In this document: positions 53,628-62,392 of the stretch, piece after piece
Layout of the letters: every line of letters begins with the position of its first letter
How positions within the stretch are numbered: position 1 is the first letter of the stretch
Source of the DNA: Paenibacillus cremeus
GTDB taxonomy: Bacteria; Bacillota; Bacilli; Paenibacillales; NBRC-103111
Assembly (NCBI RefSeq): GCF_007786445.1
Contig: NZ_VNJI01000010.1
Coordinates: forward strand, 1 to 64,000
DNA: 64,000 nucleotides
Reading direction: 5' to 3'
Program-made: the position numbers and the translations under genes
Notes under the pieces: model-generated
Database searches by the model: none
What the model was told of the DNA's origin: nothing
Seen by the model: the letters and a program-made list of their open reading frames with translations, nothing else

Positions 53628-54326
53628 ATGACCAAAATATTAATCATTGAAGATGACAATGTCATGGGACAGATGTTATATCTTTATTTCTCCGGCGAAG
53701 GCTTTATCGTGCATCGTGTCGAAACCGCGGAAGCCGGAAGCCTCGCATTGACTGAATTTGAACCCGATGTCATACTACTGGACCTAATTCTCCCGGACTC
53801 CGACGGAACCGAATTTTGCGCTAAGCTCCGAACTCTCACCGATGTCCCCATCCTCGTAGTATCGATGAAAAACTCTGTTAATGAGCGTATTAACGCCCTC
53901 CAATCCGGAGCGGATGATTTCCTTTGTAAGCCCTTCAGCATGCAGGAATTAAAAGCTCGCATCATTGCCATTTTACGGCGGATGGAGAGCCAAGGCCTCG
54001 GAATTTCGAGCTTGACGAGTGAATCGAGCGTGTCTGACAAAATTATTTTTGATTACGACCGCCGCTTGCTCATCGTCAATGGCACCGAGATTGAAACGAC
54101 CTATTCCGAGTGGGAGCTTATGAAGCTGTTTAGCTCTTCGCCTGGGAAAGTATTCGAACGAGAAGAACTAATCAATGCGATTCGCGGCATCGATTCGTTT
54201 GTGAATGACCGTGCGATCGACGTACATATTATGAATTTGCGAAAAAAAATCGAGGATAATCCTCGTCAGCCTAATTTTATTAAGACAGTCTGGGGGATCG
54301 GTTATAAATTTGTGTTAGCTCAATAG
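53628..54326 (+). CDS. OmpR/PhoB-family response regulator
   Basis: 232 residues. The receiver domain (1-118) has IEDD near 8, phospho-acceptor D in DLILPDSDG (near 53), VSMK and KPFS (K near 103). The C-terminal winged helix (about 140-230) has YSEWELMKLFSSSPGKVFEREEL and DVHIMNLRKKIEDNP. It binds DNA as a phosphorylated dimer. No kinase is adjacent on the same strand; the hybrid kinase of the island could be its partner, although that has its own Hpt. The start was set at the ATG behind GGAGCAATATTT; a hairpin follows. Confidence 0.94.
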   Translation: MTKILIIEDDNVMGQMLYLYFSGEGFIVHRVETAEAGSLALTEFEPDVILLDLILPDSDGTEFCAKLRTLTDVPILVVSMKNSVNERINALQSGADDFLCKPFSMQELKARIIAILRRMESQGLGISSLTSESSVSDKIIFDYDRRLLIVNGTEIETTYSEWELMKLFSSSPGKVFEREELINAIRGIDSFVNDRAIDVHIMNLRKKIEDNPRQPNFIKTVWGIGYKFVLAQ

Positions 54327-54341
54327 ACAAAAAAAGACAGA

Positions 54342-54378
54342 AATAGGCATGGCTTAAATGAATTAAGCGATGCCTATT
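54342..54378. terminator. Hairpin between the response regulator and MerR-type genes
   Basis: AATAGGCAT-GGCTTAA pairs with TTAAGC-GATGCCTATT around ATGAA. On the minus strand it is followed by CTGTCTTTTTTT, on the plus strand by no clear T-run. It is best placed for the MerR-type gene. Confidence 0.75.
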
Positions 54379-54402
54379 CTAAGATTGTGCCTATTTCGAG
54401 GA

Positions 54403-55011
54403 TTATGGCCGAGGCTTTCGGATATCCTTGCGCCAAATGGACTTCTTCTTCCTTTCCGGCTTAGAAACTGCTGCGATCTGAGCCTGCTGCAACGAAGCGC
54501 CAGTCAGCTCCCGTCTCAAGACGTCGATGACCTGACTGCACACCGCATCCGTCAAACCCGAAAGCAGCAGCTTATTCCCCGCTTCCACTTCCTTCTTAAT
54601 CTGCTCCGAGAACGCCGCTTTAATGACTTCAGGCAGCGCTGTCAGCCGCTCTTGAATGTTCAACAGCAGCGCGTGATTCCCATCGTTAAGTACCGGCACC
54701 GTTTGGATCGCCGCCGATTCCGGCGCACTAGCTTGAGCCGCTGGAGCCTGCTCCGGAGCCGTTTCCGCGATCTCGTCTTCTCTAAGCAGCTGGCTGATAA
54801 ACTCCACACTGCTCCCTTTCTCGCGCAGCGACTTGATTTTTCGAAACACTTCACTTTCGCCTTGCGTGTAGTAACGAACGTTTTTTGCGTTTCTTGGTAT
54901 TTTCAAGTTAAAATCTTTTTCCCATTGCCTTAATGTTCCGGGCGGAATTTCGAGCAGTTCCGAAAATTCTGTAATACTGTACGCCCGATCCAGAATTTGA
55001 TCCTCTGACAT
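54403..55011 (-). CDS. MerR-type DNA-binding protein with helical tail
   Basis: 202 residues. An N-terminal MerR-like winged helix (about 8-75, YSITEFSELLEIPPGTLRQWEKD, then RNAKNVRYYTQGE) is followed by an Ala/Pro/Glu-rich linker (about 90-125) and a helical region (about 130-175, LLLNIQERLTALPEVIKAAF). The basic tail (KPERKKKSIW) ends the protein. Rather than a metal-sensing MerR, this layout fits the Bacillota group of MerR-HTH proteins with a coiled-coil tail, including chromosome-anchoring relatives. The start was set at the ATG behind AGGTGGTGTTTGAAA. The target is unknown. Confidence 0.85.
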   Translation of the reverse strand: MSEDQILDRAYSITEFSELLEIPPGTLRQWEKDFNLKIPRNAKNVRYYTQGESEVFRKIKSLREKGSSVEFISQLLREDEIAETAPEQAPAAQASAPESAAIQTVPVLNDGNHALLLNIQERLTALPEVIKAAFSEQIKKEVEAGNKLLLSGLTDAVCSQVIDVLRRELTGASLQQAQIAAVSKPERKKKSIWRKDIRKPRP

Positions 55012-55122
55012 TTTCAAACACCACCTATAAGAATTCCTAGCCACTCGGAAAGTGAGTGAATGTACTCTTATAAAATATGGGTGGATGTCGTGCTTTGCCA
55101 CACTTCCGCCTAAAAAAATGGA

Positions 55123-56508
55123 TTAAAGCGGATGAATCATGTCCTCTGGACGAACGAACTTGTCGAATTGCTCCGCAGTCAGATAACCGCTTCGAATCGC
55201 CGATTCCTTAAGCGTCAAGCCTTCTTTATGCGCTGTTTTGGCAATCGAAGCTGCTTTCTCATAGCCGATGTGCGGATTAAGCGCCGTGACAAGCATTAGG
55301 GATTCCTCCAAATGCTTCTTAATGACACTGTGATTCGGTTCAATCCCCACGGCGCAGTGTGCGTTGAACGAATCCATCGCATCCGAGAGCAGCCGGACCG
55401 ACTGCAAAAAATTGTGAATGATGACCGGCTTGAACACATTCAACTCAAAATTGCCTTGGCTCGAGGCAAAACCAATCACCGCATCGTTGCCCATCACTTG
55501 GCAGGCGACCATCGTCATCGCTTCGCTTTGAGTCGGGTTCACCTTGCCCGGCATAATCGAGCTGCCAGGCTCGTTCTCTGGGATCGTCAGCTCGCCGAGC
55601 CCGCAGCGCGGCCCGCTGGCCAGCCAGCGGACATCGTTTGCGATTTTCATCAGGTCCGCGGCCAGCGCTTTGATCGCTCCGTGAGCATACACAATCTGAT
55701 CGTGGCTGGTCAGTCCGTGAAACTTATTCGTCGCAGACGTAAACGGCTGTCCGGTGACCTGTGAGACTTCCTCCGCTACGGTATCGCCGAATTTCGGATG
55801 GGCATTGAGCCCCGTACCAACCGCAGTGCCTCCTATCGCGAGCTCCCTCATGGTATCAGTGCTTTGGCGGATCATTCGCTCGGTTTTGTCCAGCATCGCC
55901 CACCAGCCGCTAATTTCCTGGCCAAGCGTGAGCGGAGTCGCATCCTGAAGGTGTGTACGGCCGATTTTAACGATATCCCGGAAGGCTTCCATTTTGTCGT
56001 GGAGCGTTCCTTTGAGCGTTTGAATCGATGGCAGCAGCTTCTCCTCCACAGCGAGCACGCTTGCAATATGCATGGCAGTCGGGAACGTGTCGTTAGAGCT
56101 CTGTGAGCGGTTGACATCATCATTAGGATGAATGCGCGTTTCGCTGCCTTTAGCGGTTAGGAGCTCCGTAGCCCGCCGCGCGATCACTTCGTTCGCATTC
56201 ATGTTCGATTGGGTGCCGCTGCCTGTCTGCCATACCACCAATGGAAACTGGTCGTCCCATTTCCCCTGCCTCACCTCGTCCGAAGCGGCTATAATGGCCT
56301 CCGCTTTCTCCGCATCCAGCTTACCCAGCTTGGCATTAGCCGCCGCTGCTGACCGCTTTAGAAGCGCAAATGCTCTAACGATTTCCAGCGGCATGCGCTC
56401 CGTTCCGATCCTGAAATTTTCCGAGCTGCGCTGCGTCTGTGGTCCCCACATTTTATCTGCAGGCACCCGAATTTCCCCCATCGTATCGCGTTCGATTCTA
56501 TATTCCAT
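55123..56508 (-). CDS. fumC: Class II fumarate hydratase
   Basis: 461 residues of the aspartase/fumarase superfamily. The signature [17 protein letters not shown] (near 316-332) and class II stretches [35 protein letters not shown] and [13 protein letters not shown] are complete. It interconverts fumarate and malate in the citric acid cycle and needs no iron-sulfur cluster. The start was set at the ATG behind CAGGAGGAGTGCTCGC, which removes 33 codons. It appears monocistronic. Confidence 0.96.
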   Translation of the reverse strand: MEYRIERDTMGEIRVPADKMWGPQTQRSSENFRIGTERMPLEIVRAFALLKRSAAAANAKLGKLDAEKAEAIIAASDEVRQGKWDDQFPLVVWQTGSGTQSNMNANEVIARRATELLTAKGSETRIHPNDDVNRSQSSNDTFPTAMHIASVLAVEEKLLPSIQTLKGTLHDKMEAFRDIVKIGRTHLQDATPLTLGQEISGWWAMLDKTERMIRQSTDTMRELAIGGTAVGTGLNAHPKFGDTVAEEVSQVTGQPFTSATNKFHGLTSHDQIVYAHGAIKALAADLMKIANDVRWLASGPRCGLGELTIPENEPGSSIMPGKVNPTQSEAMTMVACQVMGNDAVIGFASSQGNFELNVFKPVIIHNFLQSVRLLSDAMDSFNAHCAVGIEPNHSVIKKHLEESLMLVTALNPHIGYEKAASIAKTAHKEGLTLKESAIRSGYLTAEQFDKFVRPEDMIHPL

Positions 56509-56639
56509 GCGAGCACTCCTCCTGAATGAATCTTCTTGTTCCACGTTATGGAATCCCGTTTTCTTCCTTATATGGTATTTCTCAATTAAAACATTGCCAT
56601 TCAGCAAAACGGTTATTTTTTAGCAATTGGAGGATATTT

Positions 56640-57086
56640 ATGAAGAGAGTCGCATCATTTACGGAGGTGCATGTGGAAATGAGTCAAAAACCAACCTGCC
56701 GATTGATCAGATCCTCCAAAACGTATCATGGTAAGCAAGGCTTCGACTATGCGGAGGCAATCTCCGCGGAAAGCGCCAATTCCCAGGCCATTTGCATGCA
56801 TAAGCTGACCATTCCGCCCGGCGGACGGGCGAAAGCACATCTGCACGAGAACCATGAAACGGCGATCTATATGCTGCAAGGAAAATCGGCGATGTGGTAC
56901 GGGGAAAAGCTGGAGCTTCATATGGAGCTTGAGGAGGGGGATTTTCTTTACATTCCGGCAGGCATGCCTCACCTTCCATACAATCCCAGCGAAACGGAAT
57001 CTTGCACGGCCATTCTTGCGCGTACCGATCCCAACGAGCAGGAAAGCGTCACTCTATTGCCCGAACTTGATCGACTGAAGCCTTGA
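56640..57086 (+). CDS. Cupin-domain protein
   Basis: 148 residues with one cupin beta-barrel. Motif 1 is HLHENHETAIYMLQGKSAMWYG (near 70-91) and motif 2 is GDFLYIPAGMPHLPYN (near 103-118), so the metal-binding His and Glu residues are conserved. Family members include isomerases and dioxygenases of small molecules; the function is not predictable. The ATG at 56640 is behind GGAGGATATTT. A second ATG at 56679 (SQKPTCRLI) has GGAGG 11 bases before it and is a real alternative. It is divergent from fumC. Confidence 0.88.
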   Translation: MKRVASFTEVHVEMSQKPTCRLIRSSKTYHGKQGFDYAEAISAESANSQAICMHKLTIPPGGRAKAHLHENHETAIYMLQGKSAMWYGEKLELHMELEEGDFLYIPAGMPHLPYNPSETESCTAILARTDPNEQESVTLLPELDRLKP

Positions 57087-57143
57087 TGATCTGCTGAAAA
57101 AGCTGGTAACTCTCCCGAATAGGAAAATTATTCTATCAATCTA

Positions 57144-57171
57144 TTGACTGCGAACATTTGTTTGCTATAAT
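57144..57171 (+). promoter_or_regulatory. SigA-type promoter of the 98-residue gene
   Basis: TTGACT (57144-57149) and TATAAT (57166-57171) with a 16-base spacer, 43 bases before the start codon. This is the clearest SigA-type promoter in the window. Confidence 0.8.
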
Positions 57172-57214
57172 AGAGATAGAAACAAACGTTCCTATTTCGA
57201 GAGGGGTGCAGACG

Positions 57215-57511
57215 ATGAAAGTGACGAATGCTAGATTTATAGAGCGTGATTATTTTAAACATGTCATGATGACGAACAGCAGTATGATGTCGGAGAGTCA
57301 AATTGACAAAATTTTGGACGCCGTCGATCAGCCTTGGGTTGATCTGACCTTTAAATTTTTCGATAACGGATCGATGATCATTATCGATAACGTCACCGAG
57401 TTGCAGATCCCCCTCCACGATCTTAGAGGAGCCGCTTACGATTTTTACGTCAAACAACGCATCCGAATGATCCGCGCGAATCTCGAAGCCAAGATTCTTC
57501 AGAGCGCATAA
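57215..57511 (+). CDS. Hypothetical protein, 98 residues
   Basis: I do not recognise it. The start was set at the ATG behind GAGAGGGGTGCAGACG; a strong promoter lies upstream and a terminator directly after, so it is a genuine gene with its own control. The product is soluble, methionine-rich near the N-terminus (VMMTNSSMMSESQ), then beta-like (WVDLTFKFFDNGSMIIIDNV), and ends in a basic helix (VKQRIRMIRANLEAKI). Confidence 0.85.
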   Translation: MKVTNARFIERDYFKHVMMTNSSMMSESQIDKILDAVDQPWVDLTFKFFDNGSMIIIDNVTELQIPLHDLRGAAYDFYVKQRIRMIRANLEAKILQSA

Positions 57512-57515
57512 CAAA

Positions 57516-57544
57516 GAAGCCGCCAGCTCCTGTCTGACGGCTTC
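57516..57544 (+). terminator. Terminator of the 98-residue gene
   Basis: GAAGCCG pairs perfectly with CGGCTTC across a 15-base loop, with TCTCC after it. The stem is good but the T-run is poor; it also faces the convergent oxidoreductase gene. Confidence 0.65.
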
Positions 57545-57570
57545 TCCGTTCCTCTATGATCCTTATGAGA

Positions 57571-58785
57571 TTACCCCAACTGCAGCTGCCGGTAGTCGCG
57601 AAGATCTACACGCTGTGTGCGAACGGCCCATTGAACGGCTGTCTCCGAGAAGAGCTGCTGTTTCTCCGATGCTTCCTTTACCAGCTCGCGAATACCTTTA
57701 ATCGCAGTCGTCACTGTCGTTTCATCCGATGCGATATCCAAGGCGCCTTCTGGGATAGGATGTACCAACCCCGAAGATGTGAACGCCCCGTTCGCTGTCA
57801 GCACAAAGTTGCGGCAAGCGGCAAGGTCGCAAAAAAGCTTCGTCTCCTCCCCGCGGATGCGGCGAATGAGGTTCATATACATATTCCGCATTAAATCTTC
57901 CTTCTCAAACTCAAAGTTATGTATCTTTCCTTCTCCATCCGTAAGACGGAGCGATTGATCGTAGTTCCATTGCAGCTCGCCTTTGTCGCCAATCACCTTG
58001 ATGTAAGGGGTATCATTATTCTCGTTGCATAAGGTAGTGTACATGTGGACGAGCACACCGTTTTTGGATCGGATTTTGGCACAAACCGTATCTTCGGATT
58101 CGATCGGGTGGCCCTTGTACAGCTCCGCCTCGATCCATTGCGGCTGCGCCTGCTCGGGATCGCCCGCTCCGGCTGCAAGCAGCGAATTCTGCCAGAGATG
58201 AGACAGCGCATTACACATCGAGCCATCCAAAACATATTCGCCGTTGTATCTGAGCGTACCGGCCCAATTGTTGCGTTCGTAATATTGCTGTGTACGCTTC
58301 CACATTCCGACTGCGACAACAGAAGCGACTTTACCGATTCGTCCTTCTCTGATGCTCTGAAGAAGCTGAAGGAACGATTGGCTTGACGTATTCTGGAAAT
58401 TAACAGCAACAGGTTGGCCAATTCGCTGCTGCACCTCGATCATGGCATCCAGATCCTCAATTGCAACTGCTGGGGGCTTTTCTAACAAAACGGGAACTCC
58501 TTGCTCCAGTGCATCAATGCACATCCTCTTGTGCAGAGGGATCGGAGTAGCAATAATAACAAAGTCCAAGTCCGGATGCTTCAGCATGTCACGATAATCC
58601 GTATAATGCTGTGCTCCAAGCGATTGCAGGATATCCCGTTCTTTCTCAAATTTATCGGCATTCGGCTCACAAAATGCAGCGCATGAGATGATCCCTTCGC
58701 TCGCCAGCTTAGAGATCATGGCCGTATGCGATTTACCAAAGCCGCCAATTCCGATTAACGCCGCTTTCAGCTGATTCAAAATCAT
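57571..58785 (-). CDS. Gfo/Idh/MocA-family oxidoreductase
   Basis: 404 residues. NAD(P) motif GIGGFGKSH (near 11-19), the EKPPA motif of the Rossmann domain (near 97) and a C-terminal beta-sheet domain (about 130-330) are present. Enzymes of this family oxidise or reduce sugars, inositols and related compounds. The start was set at the ATG behind AGAGGAGGAGA with short spacing; a TTG two codons on is an alternative with better spacing. The substrate is unknown, but the locus lies just upstream of the fucosidase and sugar importer. Confidence 0.92.
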   Translation of the reverse strand: MILNQLKAALIGIGGFGKSHTAMISKLASEGIISCAAFCEPNADKFEKERDILQSLGAQHYTDYRDMLKHPDLDFVIIATPIPLHKRMCIDALEQGVPVLLEKPPAVAIEDLDAMIEVQQRIGQPVAVNFQNTSSQSFLQLLQSIREGRIGKVASVVAVGMWKRTQQYYERNNWAGTLRYNGEYVLDGSMCNALSHLWQNSLLAAGAGDPEQAQPQWIEAELYKGHPIESEDTVCAKIRSKNGVLVHMYTTLCNENNDTPYIKVIGDKGELQWNYDQSLRLTDGEGKIHNFEFEKEDLMRNMYMNLIRRIRGEETKLFCDLAACRNFVLTANGAFTSSGLVHPIPEGALDIASDETTVTTAIKGIRELVKEASEKQQLFSETAVQWAVRTQRVDLRDYRQLQLG

Positions 58786-58905
58786 TCTCCTCCTCTGATT
58801 CGGTATCGCTCTATTCAAAACTAGCATAAAATAGTAATGATAGCGCTGTCTTCTCAAATTAAGAAATGGAAAGTAGAAATAGCCGAACTCAGCAAGAGAT
58901 CGGCG

Positions 58906-59142
58906 TTAGAAGTATTTTCTTTCACTAATCGATCCATTGTCGATCAAATATTCTCGAATCGTTTGGGATACATTAGGGACCGGCCAGCCGTCCTCGAGTA
59001 ATCGCTGCTCTGCCCATAATTCAACGATGCTCTTAATATCCGAGAACAGCTCCTCCTCAGAGATGAGCACATCGCAATCTTTAATGATTTCAGGCACATT
59101 CACTTGGAGCGTGGTGTAAAATTTGATTTTCACCGAAACCAC
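58906..59142 (-). CDS. Hypothetical protein, 78 residues
   Basis: Starts at a GTG behind GGAGGATGGGAT. The product is acidic (EEELFSDIKSIVELWAEQ) with a Trp/Pro-rich centre (WPVPNVSQTIREYL). I recognise no family. Its upstream flank holds a 45-base palindrome (59169-59213) that could be its regulatory site. Confidence that it is coding rests on the ribosome binding site and reasonable codon use. Confidence 0.6.
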   Translation of the reverse strand: MVSVKIKFYTTLQVNVPEIIKDCDVLISEEELFSDIKSIVELWAEQRLLEDGWPVPNVSQTIREYLIDNGSISERKYF

Positions 59143-59168
59143 ATCCCATCCTCCGCAGCTTCGTAGTA

Positions 59169-59213
59169 CCTAGCAGAAAGACCCTAAAGAATCTTTAGGA
59201 TCTTTCTACTAGG
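59169..59213. repeat. 45-base near-perfect palindrome
   Basis: Two 22-base arms starting CCTAGCAGAAAGACCCTAAA and ending TCTTTCTACTAGG-like around a single A, with only two mismatches. It lies between the fucosidase gene and the 78-residue gene, with no T-run on either strand. Confidence 0.7.
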
Positions 59214-59301
59214 ATATGTGCCTGCCCTTTCATGTGTTAAGCAAACGGGCGCTAGGCGCTTTCTCGCTCCTTATTACCCGTAGAAGATGGCTTTCAGGTG
59301 G

Positions 59302-60570
59302 TCATTCACACACGGACTCATCGAACTCCAGCTTCAACACCATGACCGTATCTGTCAGCTCGTTGACCGGGAGATGGCGAATGCGCAAGTACGGTTTTTC
59401 CCTCCACGCCCAAGGGATATGATCGACGGACGCTTCCAGCGTTCTTCCATCGTTCAGCAATGTGGCCCTGCGTGGCAGTATATCCAGCGGCTTCAAGACG
59501 ATGGAATTGCTCTGCGTGTCTTTATATAGATGCACATATAACGTATTACCATTACGGGTTAGAAGCACTTCGTCGCGGACCATCCGGCGTGCGGAGCCTT
59601 CCATAACAATCTCATCTCGAAAGACCATGTCCGATGCAGGTACAGTATTCAAGAAAGCTTCCTTCACGGAATGGTACCACGTACCGATGCGCCCTAGTGC
59701 TTCTTGGTTTTCTGGCGCAATTTTGCCGTTTGGCATCGGACCTACATTGAGCAAGTAGTTGCCGCCCATGGCCATGATTTTGTCCATACTTTGCATGATG
59801 AATTTATGGCTGTAATAATCTTCGTCCGTCTTATAGCCCCAGCTCTCGCGCCCAAGCGCCTGACATGCTTCCGTCGGTGTTTTGAACGCGCCGCCTTCCG
59901 GCACGTGCCTCTCCGGCGTACTATAGTCGCCTTTACCAGGTCCCCGGTCATTGATCAAGATGCCCGGCTGAAGCTCTCGAACCATTTCATTGAGACTCGG
60001 GTCATAGTGCTCCGCTACGTTCACATCCCAGAACAGCTGATAAATGGGACCATAATTCGTGCAAAGCTCCCTGATCTGGTTACGGACGAAGGCATAGTAG
60101 AGGTCAATATCCGGTTCATCCCCAGGCCGAGGTCCAAACATCTCGTGGTGCCGTCCCTGGTTCGGATAGTTCGGATGATGCCAATCCGGGCAGGAATAGT
60201 ATAAGCTGAGCGGAAAATTTCTACGAGCACAAGCTTCTGCGAGCATCCCTAGAATATCTTTGCCGTAGGCGGAATTCATCACATTGTAGTCCGTATACTT
60301 CGTGTTCCACATGCAAAACCCGTCATGGTGCTTGGTTGTAAAGCAGATGTACTGCATCCCAGCTTGTTCTGCCATATCCAGCCATTCGTCCGGGTCGAAT
60401 TGCTCCGGATTAAATTGATGGATCAGCTGTTCATAGTCCTTCCGCTTTGTTTTTCCGCGCCACAAAATTTGTTCATGCCATGCCGGTATCGCGTATAGCC
60501 CCCAATGAACGAACAGGCCGAACCGGCGTTCAAAAAACACATCGCGCGCATCCTTAAATCTGGGTATCAT
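59302..60570 (-). CDS. Alpha-L-fucosidase (GH29)
   Basis: 422 residues, no signal peptide. The GH29 start RFGLFVHWGLYAIPAWHEQ, the KHHDGF motif (near 79) and YYSCPDWHHPNYP are characteristic. The nucleophile Asp is expected in LFWDVNVAE (near 180); the acid/base residue cannot be named from sequence alone. It removes fucose from internalised oligosaccharides. The start was set at the ATG behind AAGGGAGGCTTACT. It lies 100 bases after a complex-sugar binding protein gene on the same strand, and the two are separated by a hairpin, so they probably form one fucoside utilisation unit. Confidence 0.93.
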   Translation of the reverse strand: MIPRFKDARDVFFERRFGLFVHWGLYAIPAWHEQILWRGKTKRKDYEQLIHQFNPEQFDPDEWLDMAEQAGMQYICFTTKHHDGFCMWNTKYTDYNVMNSAYGKDILGMLAEACARRNFPLSLYYSCPDWHHPNYPNQGRHHEMFGPRPGDEPDIDLYYAFVRNQIRELCTNYGPIYQLFWDVNVAEHYDPSLNEMVRELQPGILINDRGPGKGDYSTPERHVPEGGAFKTPTEACQALGRESWGYKTDEDYYSHKFIMQSMDKIMAMGGNYLLNVGPMPNGKIAPENQEALGRIGTWYHSVKEAFLNTVPASDMVFRDEIVMEGSARRMVRDEVLLTRNGNTLYVHLYKDTQSNSIVLKPLDILPRRATLLNDGRTLEASVDHIPWAWREKPYLRIRHLPVNELTDTVMVLKLEFDESVCE

Positions 60571-60605
60571 AGTAAGCCTCCCTTTCTGAAATGAATACGA
60601 ATGTT

Positions 60606-60648
60606 CGCCCCCCAACAGGCGGCCATGGATGACCGCTGCTGGAGGGCG
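60606..60648 (-). terminator. Intercistronic hairpin between binding protein and fucosidase genes
   Basis: CGCCC..CAGGCGG-like arms pair with CCGCTGCTGGAGGGCG with a few mismatches. There is no T-run, so it may process or stabilise the messenger rather than end it. Confidence 0.5.
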
Positions 60649-60670
60649 CTTGTTTAATAACCTCTGCTGC

Positions 60671-62353
60671 TTATTTTTTCTTAAAGCTTGCGTCGTAAGC
60701 CTTTTGATAAATTTCCAGATAACGCTTCAAATTCATGTTATCGAGATTTTTTACATATGCGTCCCAGTTCTTGTCGATATCCGAGTCGCCGGTGACGAAG
60801 CGGGCCATCATTTCTTTCACGTGATCGAGAATCGTTTTTTCCAGGTCCGCGAGCTCCGAGGCTTGCTCCGCCGTGAAGAATACCGGAGGCATAACCTTTT
60901 CGATCGGCATTTGCTTCGGCTCCATTTTTTGCTTCGTTTCGTTGTACAGGATCACCTCAAGCGGCTGCTCAGGGTTCGCCACTTCGCCTAAGCGGAAGTC
61001 GTTCGAACGGTAGTTCGGTCCGGTTTGGCCCCAGTTGACATTCTGTACCCCGCCCCATGGAGTCAGCTGCTTCCAAATCGCAGGCTTGCCGTTGATGCCG
61101 ATCTCGCCTTTCTCTGCATACCGCCACTCGGTACCTTCTCGCCCTGCATACCAGCGAATGGTGGTATCCGGAGAGTTAAATAAGAAGTCGGCCAAACGGA
61201 AAGCGGCTTCCGGGTTTTTCGCATTTTTGGTAATGATATACTGCCCGTTAGCAACCACGTATGGATGGTATGCCGCATTTTGGAAGCCATTCGGTCCTTT
61301 CAACGGCGGCACGGCTACATAGGTCAGCCAACGACCGCTCTTCGCACCCAGCGTCGTTAAGGAGCCCATGTTATGCCCGGAGGATGCCCCCAGGATAACC
61401 GTATCCGGATTCTCACCCAACTGCTTGAGCTGGTTGTTGTCCTGCGTCAATGCTTGCGGATCAATCAAGCCCTCAGCGTACAGCTTGCGCAAATATTTTA
61501 AGCCTTCTTTCCATTCCGGCTTATTATAAGGCACCGTCACCTTGCCGTTGTCCAGGTACAGCTTTTTATCTCCATGGTCGTAAATAAAGGCGTTCATGAT
61601 GAACGAGTCGATCATTTGGGTCGAGAACAGATGACTGCTGGCCGCTTGAATCGAGCCGGAGAGCGGAATTTCGTCCGCCTTGCCGTTGCCGTTCGGGTCC
61701 TTCGTTTTAAACGCTTTCAAAACCTCATAAAACTCGTCGGTCGTCGTCGGCATTTTCAGACCCAGCTTATCCAGCCACGGCTTGTGGATCCACATCCGCT
61801 GCTGGTACATACAGTGGTAGCACTCGTTGATCTGCGGCAGTGCATAAATTTTTCCATCCGGTGCTGTGATCAAATCCTTGTAGAACGGGTTATCTTTGAA
61901 CACCTTCTGAATCTCGACCCCGTACTTGTCGATCAAATCGTTCAGTGGAAGGAAAGCCCCTTGGCTTCCCCCGATCATCATCTGGGTAGGCGATACGCCA
62001 AAGCCCATAATGACGTCCGGGTAGTCGCCACTGGAGAGTACCAGATTCAGCTTCTCCGTAGCAGATTTCTCTGGTGCAACTTCCCAGTCGATATGAATGT
62101 TCGTTTTTTGCTCCAGCCATTTGGTGAATTCATTGGTCGCGAAGTCCTCAACGGAGGCACTGCCTTTCACGAGCACTTTAATCGTCGTTTTCTCGGTTGT
62201 GATCGGAAACTGGCCCGGCGGCGACACGGCCGCTTTTGCCTTTGAGGTGTCCTCCCCTTTCCCGCCTGAGGCCTCCTGATTTCCCGAACAGCCGCTAAGC
62301 ACCATCACAGTGCCCAACACGCTTGATAGTAAAATTCCCGTCGTCTTTTTCAA
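60671..62353 (-). CDS. Extracellular solute-binding lipoprotein (LplA/LipO-type)
   Basis: 560 residues. The lipobox is VLSGC (Cys near 22), followed by a Gly/Glu/Ser/Lys linker and a large family 1 solute-binding domain typical of complex-polysaccharide importers: WLEQKTNIHIDWEVAP near 88, PLNDLIDKYGVEI, YALPQINECYH and NGKPAIWKQLTPWGG. It captures an oligosaccharide, here probably a fucosylated one, for the permeases encoded upstream. It precedes the fucosidase gene on the same strand. Confidence 0.93.
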   Translation of the reverse strand: MKKTTGILLSSVLGTVMVLSGCSGNQEASGGKGEDTSKAKAAVSPPGQFPITTEKTTIKVLVKGSASVEDFATNEFTKWLEQKTNIHIDWEVAPEKSATEKLNLVLSSGDYPDVIMGFGVSPTQMMIGGSQGAFLPLNDLIDKYGVEIQKVFKDNPFYKDLITAPDGKIYALPQINECYHCMYQQRMWIHKPWLDKLGLKMPTTTDEFYEVLKAFKTKDPNGNGKADEIPLSGSIQAASSHLFSTQMIDSFIMNAFIYDHGDKKLYLDNGKVTVPYNKPEWKEGLKYLRKLYAEGLIDPQALTQDNNQLKQLGENPDTVILGASSGHNMGSLTTLGAKSGRWLTYVAVPPLKGPNGFQNAAYHPYVVANGQYIITKNAKNPEAAFRLADFLFNSPDTTIRWYAGREGTEWRYAEKGEIGINGKPAIWKQLTPWGGVQNVNWGQTGPNYRSNDFRLGEVANPEQPLEVILYNETKQKMEPKQMPIEKVMPPVFFTAEQASELADLEKTILDHVKEMMARFVTGDSDIDKNWDAYVKNLDNMNLKRYLEIYQKAYDASFKKK

Positions 62354-62392
62354 CCTAACCCCTCCTGGTTAAAAACTGTATATAGCGATTTG

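Noticed and set aside
19857..60570. Fucose mutarotase and fucosidase as one locus
   Set aside because: They are 39 kb apart with many unrelated operons between. A shared pathway is possible but not a shared operon.
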